From positions 5,540,999 to 5,604,998 of the forward strand of contig JASKMD010000031.1 of NCBI GenBank assembly GCA_030144725.1: a stretch of 64,000 bases of DNA, read 5' to 3'. The translations under genes were made by a program, and so were the position numbers. This DNA is from Haematococcus lacustris (lineage: Eukaryota > Chlorophyta > Chlorophyceae > Chlamydomonadales > Haematococcaceae). Positions within the stretch are counted from its first letter, which is position 1, and the number at the start of each line of letters is the position of its first letter. This document shows positions 1 through 11,764 of the stretch, in pieces. Below the pieces are notes generated by a model. It was not told the origin of the DNA. It saw only the letters and a list, made by a program, of their open reading frames with translations, and did no database searches.

Positions 1-2446
1 AGCTGGCGATGAAGCTGGTTGTGGCTCCGCTGTAGCTGTGAGGGTAGGATAGTCCCCGGAAAAAGGTGGGCGACGTGCGCAGCCTGCACCCAGGCTACTG
101 CCGAGAGAAAAGCCAAAAACAGGCTTACCCTCATAATGGCAGGTGAAGGTTAAGCTATGGAAGCCTCGTGGCCCATCGCGGTAGTCGATGGCCAGAAGAC
201 GAAAGGCGGCTAAGGGAAAGCGATGGCGCCCTCAAGGGCTGCAGCTCCTGTGCGGCCAGAGAGGCTGCTGAGGCGGCTAGGCTGCTGGAGCGAGAAAACT
301 GCGGCCCAGGGGCTACAACTGCGGCACTGCAACTGTTCTGCGGTACTGCGGCTGTGGAACTGCGGCTGCGGCACTGCGGCACTGCGGCACTGCGGCTGCG
401 GCTAGAACTGCGGCTCTCCCGTGGGCACTGCGGCTAGAACTGCGGCACTGCGGCTAGAACTCCCGTGGGCACTGCGGCTAGAACTGCGGCTATCACATCC
501 TGCGCAACAGATGACATCAAACGCCGACAGGTGGTGCTTGCACCAATCAAGGGAACATAAATTTTGGAAAGACTAATCAAACATCAATGAGATGTGCGTG
601 ACCCTGAAAGCTAGCTTGTTTCACCAAATGCATGCAGTCTACACAGTTCAAAAGCACCATGCAACCAAGTATGAGTCCGTGCAGGAACAAAGGATTGCAG
701 CAAGATGACATACAGATGCAAGGGTATGTTCAAGAACGTGCAAGGCTGCTGGTAATTGTCCTAGCTATGCCATGCACACCACAGCTACCTCAGCACCAAG
801 ATTGCCCACAGCGTCCACTGTGTCAAGTGCTCAAGGAGTGTCACCTCATCAGAGCCACTGCGGTGACAGCAGCTACATGCAAGCTTGCGATGTGAGAGGC
901 TTCATCTCCTCCCGCACAGCTGGGGTTCTGACTGCTCGCTGAGTGTGTGCTCGGGGCGGGCCAGATAGCTCCCCAGATGCTTCCCCATGCTTGCCACATC
1001 GTGCTTTGCACAATATCCTGCTTCAGTACCGGGTCCGAGCTAGGGCCGTGGGCTGCTAGCGTCGTCTCAGCCATGTAGTGTAAACGCAGGTCGTGGCCCG
1101 CACGCAACTGGTCAAAAACTTCCGACAGGTGAGGCTCGGCCCTCCGCGACGTGTTGGAGGCTTCGTGACTGTGCATAGCTGCGGTCTAAGAAAGCCGCGG
1201 TTGGTCAGGCATGGTAAGGTAAGTGGGCTGCTTCCGAGACCTTACCTTGGATGGTTTAGTATGATGACTTTACTCGCGGGGTTGGTCTGCGACGGTGGCT
1301 GGCGTGGACGCTCAGTAATATGCTCATCACAAATCAGTGACAAGTGACATGTGGCGGAGTTCGGCCCGAACGCAGATTTTGATGGAGTCTTGTTCGTGAC
1401 CTCATAACCCGTAGACATCATCAGCAGCAGCAGCACCACACTACCAGCATCATCATGTGTATCCCATAGCTACCCTCATGCTTCGTAACATTCCCATGTC
1501 TCTCCTGTCGCCGTCACTTCATCTTTTATGACCACTAGTCTAAGCAGCGCCTAATGTAACCAGCTTGGTATTAGCGTGATAGCGCCAGACATGTGCCAAT
1601 GCTGAAGCATACGATCTAATGAAGAAACCCACACCCTACATACACCCAACGACAAGTAGGCTAGCACAGATCGAGATGCAAGCACTGCTGTGTATATAGC
1701 TAGAGTGTGGTAGCGATTGTGAGTGTTGATTGCAGGGTTCACTTTACATACCTTAACCACTTTACATCTCTTAAGTTGAATACCGTTGATGTAAAACAGG
1801 CAGCATATATTTGCAATACTCCCATGCACGGGTAACAGATGGGCGCTGCTCTCTAGAGCTGTTTGCACAAGATAAGTGTACCTCAAATAAGCCTGCGGCT
1901 CACAAAGCCCGCAACAACCCAGCTCAAGCTGGCAGGGCTAGCGCGTCACTACTGACTGAGTAGCATGTCTGGCAGCTTCTTGAGCAGCAGGCAACTGCTA
2001 CAGCCTATGTCAGTGGCCATTAGATCATCCATATATGGGCTACACTGGCCATGCAGCCCAACGTCACCCTTTGCTGCCCACTGTCTCGGCTGCTGGACTC
2101 CTCACTTCAAGGCAGCCAGCTGTGGGGGTTCCTGTGCTAGCTGGGAGTGCATGAACAGGCGTGGCTCACAGCCCTGCATGTCCACATCCCTCCACCCAGG
2201 TGGCAGGGGCCCTGCAAAAGGGGCCGCCAGCCGTATTGGACCCAACCGCCAATCCTGCAGCCAAGTACAACAAGGGTGGTGGTGATGCCAGGGATCACAT
2301 CATGCGTTATGGTGGTGGTGGTGGACAACATTGACGTCTGACAGGGCTGTAGGCAGCACACATCTGAGCTTGACATGTCAATGAAGGCAATGAGGGGTGG
2401 AGGTGCTGCTTACAGCAGCTGGCTGTTGCGGGGGAGCAGTGCACAT
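1..2446. other. No recognisable gene; simple repeat near 300-495
   Basis: Open frames here are short and match no family I know. Positions about 300-495 hold an irregular GC-rich repeat built on ACTGCGG and CTAGAACTGCGG units, which keeps several frames open by chance. A minus-strand frame at 841-1176 has a protein-like middle section (around Leu-Ser-Glu-Val-Phe-Asp-Gln-Leu) but no family resemblance and no convincing splice partners. I therefore do not call it a gene. Confidence 0.5.
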
Positions 2447-3298
2447 CAGTGATTCGTTTTTCAAAACAGCCAAGCTGATGCTGGTCACGAAGGGTCCTGG
2501 ACAATCAAATGGCTGGTTACGCGGTTGGTCACGACTGGTTACGAAAAACAAAAAAAGCATTTTCAAACCATTATTTATCATACAAAAACGGACCTTTTTC
2601 TGAACGCGAGTTATTTGAAGATAATTTGAAGATTCGCCTTAGAATGAGAGGAATGACTTTTTGTTTTGCCGCCGTGCTGGTCAGTATGGATAAAAACATT
2701 ACATACAAAAACATCACCATCTCCATCATAACTGTCCGTTATCATCAAAGCATAAGTCCATCATCATCATCACCAGTCCATCACCAGCCCACCCTTGACA
2801 GCCAGCTTACACACCATAGCGCCCCTTCTCGTTGGCAGCATCCAGCCACACCCCAATCGCCTCGTGGTATGGGAAATCTGACACACCATGTGTGACAGTG
2901 TGGAAGGCCCTGGCGCACGCAAAGGAGGGGAGGGACCTCCGTGCCATCTGACAGGCATGCTTGCTGGCAGTAGAGCTGCTTGATAGCCTCCAGCTTCTGA
3001 ATGGTATGCAGATGACTGTTTAGGACTAAGTCGCAAGCGGTACAGCGCACGCGGGACAAGTTGCCTTGCAAGCCGAAATCTACGAGCCACATCTCGCGGC
3101 CTTCGAGCCACTCAGACTGGAACCTGTTCGTGGTGCCAGCGGGCCTATTGGCTTTCCAAACACCATCGCTGTGCCCCGTAACTCGGACATGGCAACCGAG
3201 GCCAGCCAACGCATGGGCCCGTTTGGTAACGAAAGTTAGGCCTCAAAAACCAGCTTTTGGTTCCGATCGTTACGTATTACGCAAAAAACGAATCACTG
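2447..3298. mobile_element. Short hAT-type DNA transposon, 852 bp, with 8-bp target duplication
   Basis: The left end reads CAGTGATTCGTTTTT from 2447 and the right end is its exact inverted complement, finishing at 3298. Both sides are flanked by the direct repeat GTGCACAT (2439-2446 and 3299-3306). A CAGTG terminus with an 8-bp target duplication is the signature of the hAT superfamily. Copies of GTTACG or GGTAACG lie just inside both ends (about 2516-2545 and 3215-3280), as expected for subterminal transposase sites. At 852 bp it is too short for a full hAT transposase, so it is non-autonomous. It sits immediately downstream of the last identified exon of the minus-strand gene at 3363-6239. 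Confidence 0.9.
2820..3135 (-). pseudogene. BED-type zinc-finger fragment of a hAT transposase
   Basis: On the minus strand inside the hAT element, about 3130-2960 encodes a segment with a Trp, an Arg-Glu-Met-Trp-Leu-Val-Asp stretch, a Cys-x2-Cys pair (Arg-Cys-Thr-Ala-Cys) and a His-x-His pair. This spacing resembles the BED/TTF-type zinc fingers at the N-terminus of hAT transposases. A second protein-like stretch (Val-Ser-Asp-Phe-Pro-Tyr-His-Glu-Ala-Ile) follows in another frame near 2890-2825, behind a plausible splice acceptor. The catalytic RNase-H-like fold is absent. I read this as the N-terminal remnant of the element's own transposase; the exact family is an inference. Confidence 0.5.
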
Positions 3299-3362
3299 GT
3301 GCACATGACCAGCGCCACTGGCATTCGGACACCATTCTGCAGCACCTGTGTGTGGCATGGTG

Positions 3363-6239
3363 TCACGAGCTCACCTGCTTCAGCAGCTCCACATTGACAA
3401 GCGCCTTGTTCAGCTCTTTGTGGCAGCGGTCCACATGGTCATAAGCCAGGAGCAAACGGTCATCATCTGTGCACCCAGCCCGCCACCCCATCACAATGAT
3501 ATGTCAGGTGCGTAGGAAGGAGAGCTATGCTCAGGCCACGACAGTTGCTTAAGCTAGACGCTGCTACAGGCGCTAAAACGTACGCTGCAGTCTTCACAAT
3601 CTATTGAGACACTAGTGTGATGGTTGGCTGATGCCCTGCCATGCCAGGACCCACATACATCCCATCGAAACATGGCTCGCTCTGAATCTTCTTCCCTTCC
3701 CACACTTGTGCACCTAACATGCAACTCTCCTGCTGCTGCCCCTGCAGCAGCCCAGCCACCCCCGCCTTTCCCACCTGTCAGCTTGGACCGTCGGGACCTT
3801 CTTCTGCCCCCGCTCCTGCTGCCTTGCATTAGCTCATCAGAGTCCAGGTCCTCATAAGCTGTCTGGCCCCGGCCCTGGCTGCGCCGCCCACTGGAGCCCA
3901 GGCCTGGCACCCAGCCCAGCAGGCCGGTGCGCTTGATCATCCAGAGCCCAGCCACAGTGCCCAGAGCCATGGCCCCAAGTTTGTTCTGGCTTTTCTGTAC
4001 AGCCTGTTCAAGAACAGCAGTTGAGGAGGTCGTCATCATTGTCATGGTCACCATCATCACATGGCATTTGCCAAACATGGCATTGCTGCAGACTCAGCGA
4101 CACCAGGAGTGCAGGATAATTAGCAGGTAAGCAGAGGGCATAACTGTTTGCTCATACAAAGTCTGGTAGGCTACTAGCAGACATGCAGGAGCTATGTTAG
4201 CAGATGTGTAGGTCACAAGGGGCACACCATCCTGCACGGCCTGACACAGGGACCCAGCTGTGGAGAGGCATTGACAGCAGGTGAAGCAGGCAGCATGCAG
4301 CTCACCTTGGCCAGTGCTGACACATTGCTGTGCACCGTGTTGGACGGCTTACTGTGAACGGTGTTGACCTGCATTTAGCCAGGGCCGTCACCGCACAAGC
4401 AACATTGACATGCCCTACTTGGGAAGACCTCTCAGGCACATGTCCCTGTGACCTTCTTTAGCCAGGAAAAATGTCAACATCTGGTATGGTCTAGGCGGGG
4501 TGTAAGGCAGCTTGCATCTCAAACTCCTTGCCCTTCTACATAACCTAGCCATAAGCATAGCTGTTTGAGAGCCTGAGCAGTTCAGCCACCCACCGAGGTG
4601 TTGATAACGAGCGCTCCTCCACCTCCTTGTGGCTCCAGGCCCACTGCCTTGATGAGCTGGTCTTGCAGTACGGCATTGGACTCAAACCGGGTGGTCAGCA
4701 GCCCTCGCATTGTCAGCATCTCATCTTGTACATGCTGCAAACACACACATGCAATGCGCCCACTAGCCAGCGTGTCATGCAGGCCCGCATGTGACTGCCA
4801 ACCTGCTCCTCAATCAACGGCATGCTGTGCTGCGCCTATCAGCAACTGCTGTTTAGGAGTGGCAGAGATGCAAGGCAGCACAGAGAGAAGGCAGGGAACT
4901 GCTGGAGGGTGTGCGCACATGAGATCACTCATAACATTGAAGTGGTTGGCGGCAGGGGCGCAACATTACACTTACTTCAGATAACCCATCAATGAAGTCT
5001 TTCTTGTACAATGCCCAGAATGCCTCCCCATACAGGGTGAGCAGGTATGCGTAGTCCTTGCTGTTTATTGCCCTGGTGCAGTTGTCTCTGCTGCCAAAGT
5101 CTGTAGTGCCCAAGACACACAGCGCCTCGCCCACCTCCATGACCTGCACACCCACACGGACCAAGGTGGAAGTCAAAGCATTGGAAGACTGCTAGACTAG
5201 CATTTCACCGTGCAGCACAGGACTGCATCGCAAGCGCGCTAGCACCACCCTATTTACTAATAGTTCAAACTTACCTTTTGCAGCAGGCTAGTGGATTCAT
5301 TCTCAGCCCAGTTGCACTTGGCATGGCTTGGGTGCAAGCCACAACACTCCATGTCTCGCCTGCAGCCAGTCGCACAAGCAGATTAAAGGTTCAGTATCAG
5401 CCACAGAAACACCAAGCAATGGCAATGGCTTTGATAGCCTGCCTTGCACCAACCTGACATGGTTGACACACGTTGTGATTGCCTTGTACCTGAAACACGG
5501 CAAGCCAGCTGTACAGTGTTTACTGTTATAGGATGGTGCAGCGCTGTTTACCTCCTCGGGGTTGCTACTGCCAGTACCTGTCAAGAGGGTTGTCTCCTGT
5601 GCGGCTGGCCACTATCAACTGCCTGTAACGGTTTTCCTTGCTACGCTGTGCTGCCCAGCGCTCTTCTTGTGAGACCACTGCAGTCTGATTGTTGGCCCGG
5701 GGCATGAGCTGGCCTTGTGCTGGTGAAACAACTGGGAGCAAGGCTAGCTCTTTGGTCTGAGCTTGCTGGCGTGACGCCAAGGAAGGTGCATTTGCCAGGC
5801 TATTAGCCCGTGACCCATTGCTGTAGCCGTTGCCGTTGCTGTAGGGCTGCTGGTGTTGTTGTACAAGTGGAGGCGAAGCTGGGGGGTTGTCGTCATAGAC
5901 TGTGTCGGGCAGGCCCCGACTACTGGGCGTGTGTTCCAAAGGATACCCGTTGCTCTCCAGCGACTGCTGAGCTGTCATGCTGGCAAAGCGGCAGCCCCTG
6001 CGGCCTGAATTGGCTTGGGCACCTGCGTCCGCCGTGGAGGCAGCACGTGAGAGGCCCTGTTGGCTGGTGGCGCCAGTTACTCTCATAGAGGTTAAAGGGT
6101 CCAACGTGGCGCTTTTGTCGAGCACCATCTCAGGTAGCTGTAAATGGTCGTTGCAGCTACCGGCTACAGCAGTAAGTTGCTCGCTTTGTACCGTGTCAAC
6201 ATGGGTTTTTGCTGAGGGCCACGGAAGCACCAGTCGCAT
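3363..6239 (-). CDS. Unknown protein with one predicted membrane span, 8 exons
   Basis: A splice model with consistent phases joins exons 6239-5578, 5489-5454, 5359-5275, 5143-4976, 4734-4594, 4368-4306, 4003-3775 and 3466-3375. All introns are GT-AG. Reading on unspliced from the last exon, a stop at 3365-3363 gives about 495 aa. Residues 1-215 are low-complexity and probably disordered, rich in Ser, Ala, Gln and Asn. The middle is conserved-looking, with several Cys (Met-Glu-Cys-Cys-Gly-Leu) and a Tyr-Ala-Tyr-Leu-Leu-Thr-Leu-Tyr-Gly-Glu stretch. A hydrophobic segment (Gly-Ala-Met-Ala-Leu-Gly to Gly-Trp-Val) near residues 394-416 is followed by a basic tail and a short helical end. I do not recognise the family. 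The last exon ends at a good donor (GTGAGC), so further exons beyond the hAT insertion remain possible. Confidence 0.55.
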
Positions 6240-6659
6240 CTGGTTGCTGTGACGACATAGCCTCGGACGTTTCCACTTTATGCTGCCTTGTTTTCATGCA
6301 CATGGCATGCAAGGGTCTTATGAAAATCCAACTGTAGTGTCCTCGGTCAGGCAACGCAGCACAACCTGGCCATCACCATCAAGCTCAACGTCTACAGCTG
6401 CCGCTGAAGAACCTGCCCAAAGCCCGTCCTAACAGACAACCATACATAACACACGGGTGCTTACGTGTGCCTGCCTGCACAGTTCACTGGCTAGCCCATG
6501 CCCCATGCGTCTGCACGGCTCCTTCGAAGCTCAGACTGGAACCCAGACTTCGTGCCTGCTGTATACCTGTCGGCCTGGGTTTCTGCCTCGTTGCAACCCT
6601 AAACATAACATCGTTGCATACCACAGGATCATTGTTTTTGGGGGTTGGGCCTGCACTAG
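6240..6659. promoter_or_regulatory. Upstream region of the 3363-6239 gene
   Basis: About 420 bp separate the start codon near 6239 from the left end of the foldback element. No open frame with coding character is seen, so this presumably holds the promoter and 5' UTR of the minus-strand gene. No specific motif is identified. Confidence 0.3.
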
Positions 6660-8301
6660 CAGTTAAGTCTCCCGGTCACACACATCCCTCCCAGGGACAT
6701 CTGAGCAGCACCTGAGAGGGATGCCACCTCCAAACGGCTTCCCTTGCGCCGTATAGCCTAGCCAACTATCGCGCAAGCCATCAGCGTCGAAGGCGTCGCT
6801 GTAAGTGCCAAAAAGGCTGGTCAGCCTGCTTCGCGGCTCGCAACCTGTACCCACAGTAGCCACAGGTAAGGCAAGCACTGTGGTGCAAGCTTAGCTACAT
6901 CAGTCGATGGCATCGCAGCCTAGCAGCAGCGGTTACAGCGGTTATGAATGGCTTGCACGCTGTCTGGGGCCGTGTTCAGGACCGTGTTCAGGGTAGGCCC
7001 GTTGTTGGCGTTGCACCAGTGCGCCCCGGATTCAATACTCCAGCTCCCAGGACAGGCCGATAATGTCGTGACCAGTCTCCACCACGCGCGCACACCACAA
7101 CGCAGCGTGCTGCAAAGCAGAAGTAAAACGAGCACCAGCCAGAGCAGGAACAGGAGGAGCTACGGGAACAGCAGGAGGAGCAGCAACAAACGCGACAGCA
7201 TGAGCGCCAGCAGAGGCAAGGGAGTAGTGTTTGGGGAGGCAAGAGCAACAACATGAGCTTGCTGGTGAATGTGTAGGTGGCGATGGCTGGCACGAGCAAC
7301 ATTGGCGAGAAGCGTATGGAGGGGCTGAAGAAAGAATGCATAGCTTCGTCCAAACGGGTCAGCAAGTAGCAGGTGCTGCTGCACCCACCGGCACACAGCC
7401 TCTGGGTCCAAAGGGTCAACAAGCAGCAGGTGTTGACACACCCACCGGCACGCAGCCTCTGGGTCATCAAGCAGCAGTTGCTGGTGCACCCACAGGCACG
7501 CAGCCTCAGGATCAGCAAGCAGCAGTTGCTGGTGCACCCACAGGCACGCAACGCCTGGGACCATGGGCAGCAGCTGCAGGGGCAGCCACCGGCAGGCAGC
7601 CTCTGGGTTAGCTAGCAGCAGTTGCTGGTGCACCCACCGGCACGCAGCCTCTGGGTCAGCAAGCAGCAGATATAGGGAGTGTATTGGAAAGGTGCAACAG
7701 CAGGTTGTCAGCTTAGGGTAGAGGGTGCAGCAGGGTACGTGCCCCACCCCGTCCCAGCCCTGCCCCACCCCATCCCAGCCTTGCGTTGCCCCTCCCCTCC
7801 CTGCCCAGCCCTTCCCAGCCCCACTCCCTCCCAGCCCTACCCCAACCCCTCCCCTCCCAGCCCTACCCCACCCCCTCCCAGCCTGCCCCACCCCCTCCCA
7901 GCCTGCCCCACCCCCTCCCAGCCTGCCCCACCCCCTTCCAGCCCTGCCCCACCCCCTTCCAGCCCTGCCCCACCCCCTCGCAGCCTTGCCCCACCCCCTC
8001 CCAGCCCTGCCCCACCCCATCCCAGCCTTGCGCTACCCCTCCCTGCCCCGCCATGCCTGTAGGTGTCTGGCAGTGCAGGCTGCAGGTAACAGCAGGCTGC
8101 AGGTGTGCTGCAGTGCATGAGCAGCAGCAGCAGGCAGCAGTGCATGTGCTGCAGTGCATGAACAGCTGCAGCAGCAGGCTGTAATGCATGAGCAGCAGTG
8201 CATGGGCAGCAGCAGGAGTGTATGGGCAGCAGCAACAGCAAGCTGTAGGTGTGCGGCTGTGTAGGTAGCAGCCGGCTGCAGGTGTGCTGCAGATCATGAG
8301 C
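6660..8301 (+). repeat. Left arm of the foldback element
   Basis: This is the inverted copy of 10269-11764. It carries a minisatellite at about 7370-7680 (units of roughly 36-48 bp ending in GTTGCTGGTGCACCCAC) and a C-rich minisatellite at about 7738-8058 (units near CCCTGCCCCACCCCCTCCCAG). These internal arrays are longer than in the right arm and account for the arm length difference. Confidence 0.85.
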
Positions 8302-9099
8302 AGCAGCAGCAGGCTGCAGTGCATGGGCAGCAGTGCATGAGTAGCAACGTCCCTTTCTAGCAAACCGCAATCGTCCCTTTCTAGCTAACCGCCTGCTGGC
8401 AAGTGGCTGACACCCAATACCCAGCATAATCTCCTCCCTCATGTGCATGCCCCTTGGTTGCAGGTCTGATGGGCACCTTCTCCTCCTCCACAGCCTCTGA
8501 CCAGCCTAGCCCGGCTCAGCCCTAATGGCCTCCTGCCCCTTGGCCCCTTCCTTCTTCCTTCCGCTGTGGGACAAGTGAAAACAATTGCGCTATGTATGTC
8601 TTGGGCTTCTTGACTTCCTTGTTGTGTGGATAGTAGCACCCACAGATGATGACGAGACGTTGGGCTGCTTGGCTTAGTGAATGGCATTGAGAAGGATCGG
8701 GGTGATGTGTGTCATGTACTTGCCATGCATCATAACTTTGGCTCCTGAAAGATCATGTTGAGTATGCAACATCATGTTGATGCAAGCGTACGACACAAAG
8801 CCTTGAAGTCTCAATGATACCTAGTATTCTAATGAAATAGTGGGAGGGTAGGATGTGTTGTGTAATGCTGACAACCGGTTAGTGCATGGATGGCCCGCTT
8901 GTACGGATAACCCATCTTCGCAACGTTCTCGTGTTCTTGCCCTTGCTAGCATAACGTGCCTTACCAAGCCTTGATGTAATGCACTACTCACGAGACGCAA
9001 GTGATAGCATGGTTTGTAGCTGCAAGCCTGCTACCCCTAGTGTCGCCCTCATGCACCGACCACATGCACACACTACATTGTTATGGATGCGTCTCCAGG

Positions 9100-9765
9100 A
9101 CCTAGCTGTGTGTTGTTGTCCATACAAGGGGCATAACGCGCACCACACCCCATGTGGCTGGATCACTGCCAGGCCTGCACTTGCTAGGCATGACCGTGAT
9201 GCTTACATGTAAAGGGGGTATGTAGCAGGTGGCTACCACCTTTGCAGCATCAGCGCATCACCGCGTGGTGGTTTTACCCATACAAGGGACATGTGGCGCA
9301 CCACACCCAAGCATATGGCTGGATGTCGTGAGCCTCCACTATAGGTACCATCCGTAGTCAGGCTAGCTGTGACACATTGGGTGTGGATCACTGCCAGGCC
9401 TGCACTTGCTGAGCATGGCCGTGATGCATACATGCAAGGGGGGTATGTAGCAGGTGGCTACCAAGTTTGCAGCATTAGCGCATCACCGCGTGGTGGTGTT
9501 GTCCATTACAAGCGGCATGTGGCTCACCACACCCTAGCATGTGGCTGGATCTGGTGAGCCTCCACTATAGGTACCATCCGTAATCCAGCTAGCTATGACA
9601 CATTGGGTGTGGATCACTGCCAGCACTTGCTAAGCATGACCGTAAAGCACTTGCACTTGCTAAGCATGACCGTAATGCATACATGCAAAGGGGGTATGTA
9701 GCAGGTGGCTACCACGCATGCAGCCATCACCGCGTGGTGGTGTTGTCCATACAAGGGGCGTAGGT
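9100..9765 (+). repeat. About three tandem copies of a 225-228 bp unit in the foldback spacer
   Basis: The string GGATCACTGCCAG recurs near 9158, 9386 and 9611. The following sequence (GGGGGTATGTAGCAGGTGGC, then CATCACCGCGTGGTGG, then CCATACAAG) recurs in the same order with modest divergence. The array makes up about a third of the spacer. A separate direct repeat of about 75 bp, beginning near CATCTTGACCATTCACAGC, lies at about 9810-9885 and again at 10187-10258. Confidence 0.8.
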
Positions 9766-10268
9766 ATTATGTATGACAAGAATACACGGCTAATGACCAC
9801 GACCGTTTTCTTCATTACATCTTGACCATTCACAGCTTACAAATCACGTTGTGTGGCATGGAACTGAACGGAAGCTCAGGATGCCTACTGCTGCTGTCCA
9901 TGCACTGCTCATGCACTACAGCCTGCTGCTCTTGCTGCTGCTCATGCACCGCAACACACCTACATCCTGCTGCTGCTGCTGCTCATGCACTGCACCACAT
10001 GCACTGCAGCACATCTAATGCAGCTTGCACTGCCACACACCTACAAAAGAATAAGAAGAAAACTACTCCGGTTTTCACCGGCGTGTAATAAGGGAGGAGC
10101 TACCGCCTGGGGCGCGGCCTGCTCCCACCAGTGCTACACACCTACAGCCTCCTGTTGCTGCCCATACACTACTGCTGCACACCGTTTTCTTCGTTACATC
10201 TTGACCATTCACAGCTTACACGTTGTGTGGCATGGAACTGAACGGAAGCTTAGGACAGCCTTTTGACA

Positions 10269-11764
10269 GCTCATGATCTGCAGCACACCTGCAGCCGGCT
10301 GCTACTTACACAGCCGCACACCTCCAGCTTTCTGCTGCTGCTGCTGCCCATACACTCCGCTGCTGCCCATGCACTGCTGCTCATGCATTACAGCCTGCTG
10401 CTGCAGCTGTTCATGCACTGCAGCACATGCACTGCTGCCTGCTGCTGCTGCTGCTCATGCACTGCAGCACACCTGCAGCCTGTTGCTACCTGCAGCCTGC
10501 ACTGTCACACACCTACAGGCAGGGCAGGGCAAGGCAGAGCAGGGCAAGGAGGGGCAACGCAAGGCTGGGAGGGGGTGGGGCAGGGCTGGGATGGGGTGGG
10601 GGAAGGCTGGGATGGGGTGGGGCAGGGCTGGGAGGGGGTGGGGCAGGGCTGGGAGGGGGTGGGGCAGGGCTGGGAGGAGGTGGGGTGGGGCAGGCTGGGA
10701 GGGGGTGGGGCAGGGCTGGGATGGGGTGGGGCACGTACCCTGCTGCACCCTCTACCCTAAGCTGACAACCTGCTGTTGCACCTTCCCAATACACTCCCTA
10801 TATCTGCTGCTTGCTGACCCAGAGGCTGCGTGCCCGTGGGTGCACCAGCAACTGCTGCTAGCTAACCCAGAGGCTGCCTGCCGGTGGCTGCCCCTGCAGC
10901 TGCTGCCCATGGTCCCAGGCGTTTCGTGCCTGTGGGTGCACCAGCAACTGATGCTTGATGACCCAGAGGCTGCGTGCCGGTGGGTGTGTCAACACCTGCT
11001 GCTTGTTGACCCTTTGGACCCAGAGGCTGTGTGCCGGTGGGTGCAGCAGCACCTGCTACTTGCTGACCCTTTGGACGAAGCTACGCATTCTTTCTTCAGC
11101 TCCTCCAGACGCTTCTCGCCAATGTTGCTCGTGCCAGCCATCGCCACCTACACATTCACCAGCAAGCTCATGTTGTTGCTCTTGCCTCCCCAAACACTAC
11201 TCCCTTGCCTCTGCTGGCGCTCATGCTGTCGCGTTTGTTGCTGCTCCTCCTGCTGTTCCCGTAGCTCCTCCTGTTCCTGCTCTGGCTGGTGCTCGTTTTA
11301 CTTCTGCTTTGCAGCACGCTGCGTTGTGGTGTGCGCGCGTGGTGGAGACTGGTCACGACATTATCGGCCTGTCCTGGGAGCTGGAGTATTGAATCCGGGG
11401 CGCACTGGTGCAACGCCAACAACGGGCCTACCCTGAACACGGTCCTGAACACGGCCCCAGACAGCGTGCAAGCCATTCATAACCGCTGTAACCGCTGCTG
11501 CTAGGCTGCGATGCCATCGACTGATGTAGCTAAGCTTGCACCACAGTGCTTGCCTTACCTGTGGCTAATGTGGGTACAGGTTGCGAGCCGCGAAGCAGGC
11601 TGACCAGCCTTTTTGGCACTTACAGCGACGCCTTCGACGCTGATGGCTTGCGCGATAGTTGGCTAGGCTATACGGCGCAAGGGAAGCCGTTTGGAGGTGG
11701 CATCCCTCTCAGGTGCTGCTCAGATGTCCCTGGGAGGGATGTGTGTGACCGGGAGACTTAACTG
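10269..11764 (-). repeat. Right arm of the foldback element
   Basis: Inverted copy of the left arm. Differences include a single amino-acid change in the 71-codon frame shared by 6663-6878 and 11546-11761, and fewer units in both minisatellites (C-rich array at about 10508-10735). The near-identity of the outermost kilobase implies recent insertion or arm homogenisation. Confidence 0.85.

Larger units (their letters stand above)
6660..11764. mobile_element. 5.1-kb foldback transposable element with 7-bp target duplication
   Basis: The left end CAGTTAAGTCTCCCGGTCAC at 6660 is matched by its exact inverted complement ending at 11764. The outer parts of the arms pair base for base (position x with 18424 minus x) over hundreds of bases, for example 6948-7256 with 11168-11476. 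Flanking GCACTAG at 6653-6659 and 11765-11771 is a 7-bp target duplication. The left arm is 6660-8301 and the right arm 10269-11764; they differ in length through repeat-number changes. The spacer (8302-10268) contains tandem repeats. No transposase or reverse transcriptase motif is visible, so the element is probably non-autonomous. CAGT ends resemble hAT or pogo ends, but a 7-bp duplication fits neither cleanly, so I leave it unclassified. Confidence 0.85.

Noticed and set aside
10273..11436. 387-codon plus-strand frame in the right foldback arm, and the antisense frames in the left arm
   Set aside because: Composition is set by minisatellites (Leu-Leu-Ala-Asp-Pro-Glu-Ala-Ala-Cys units); no domain, and frames break between the two arms.
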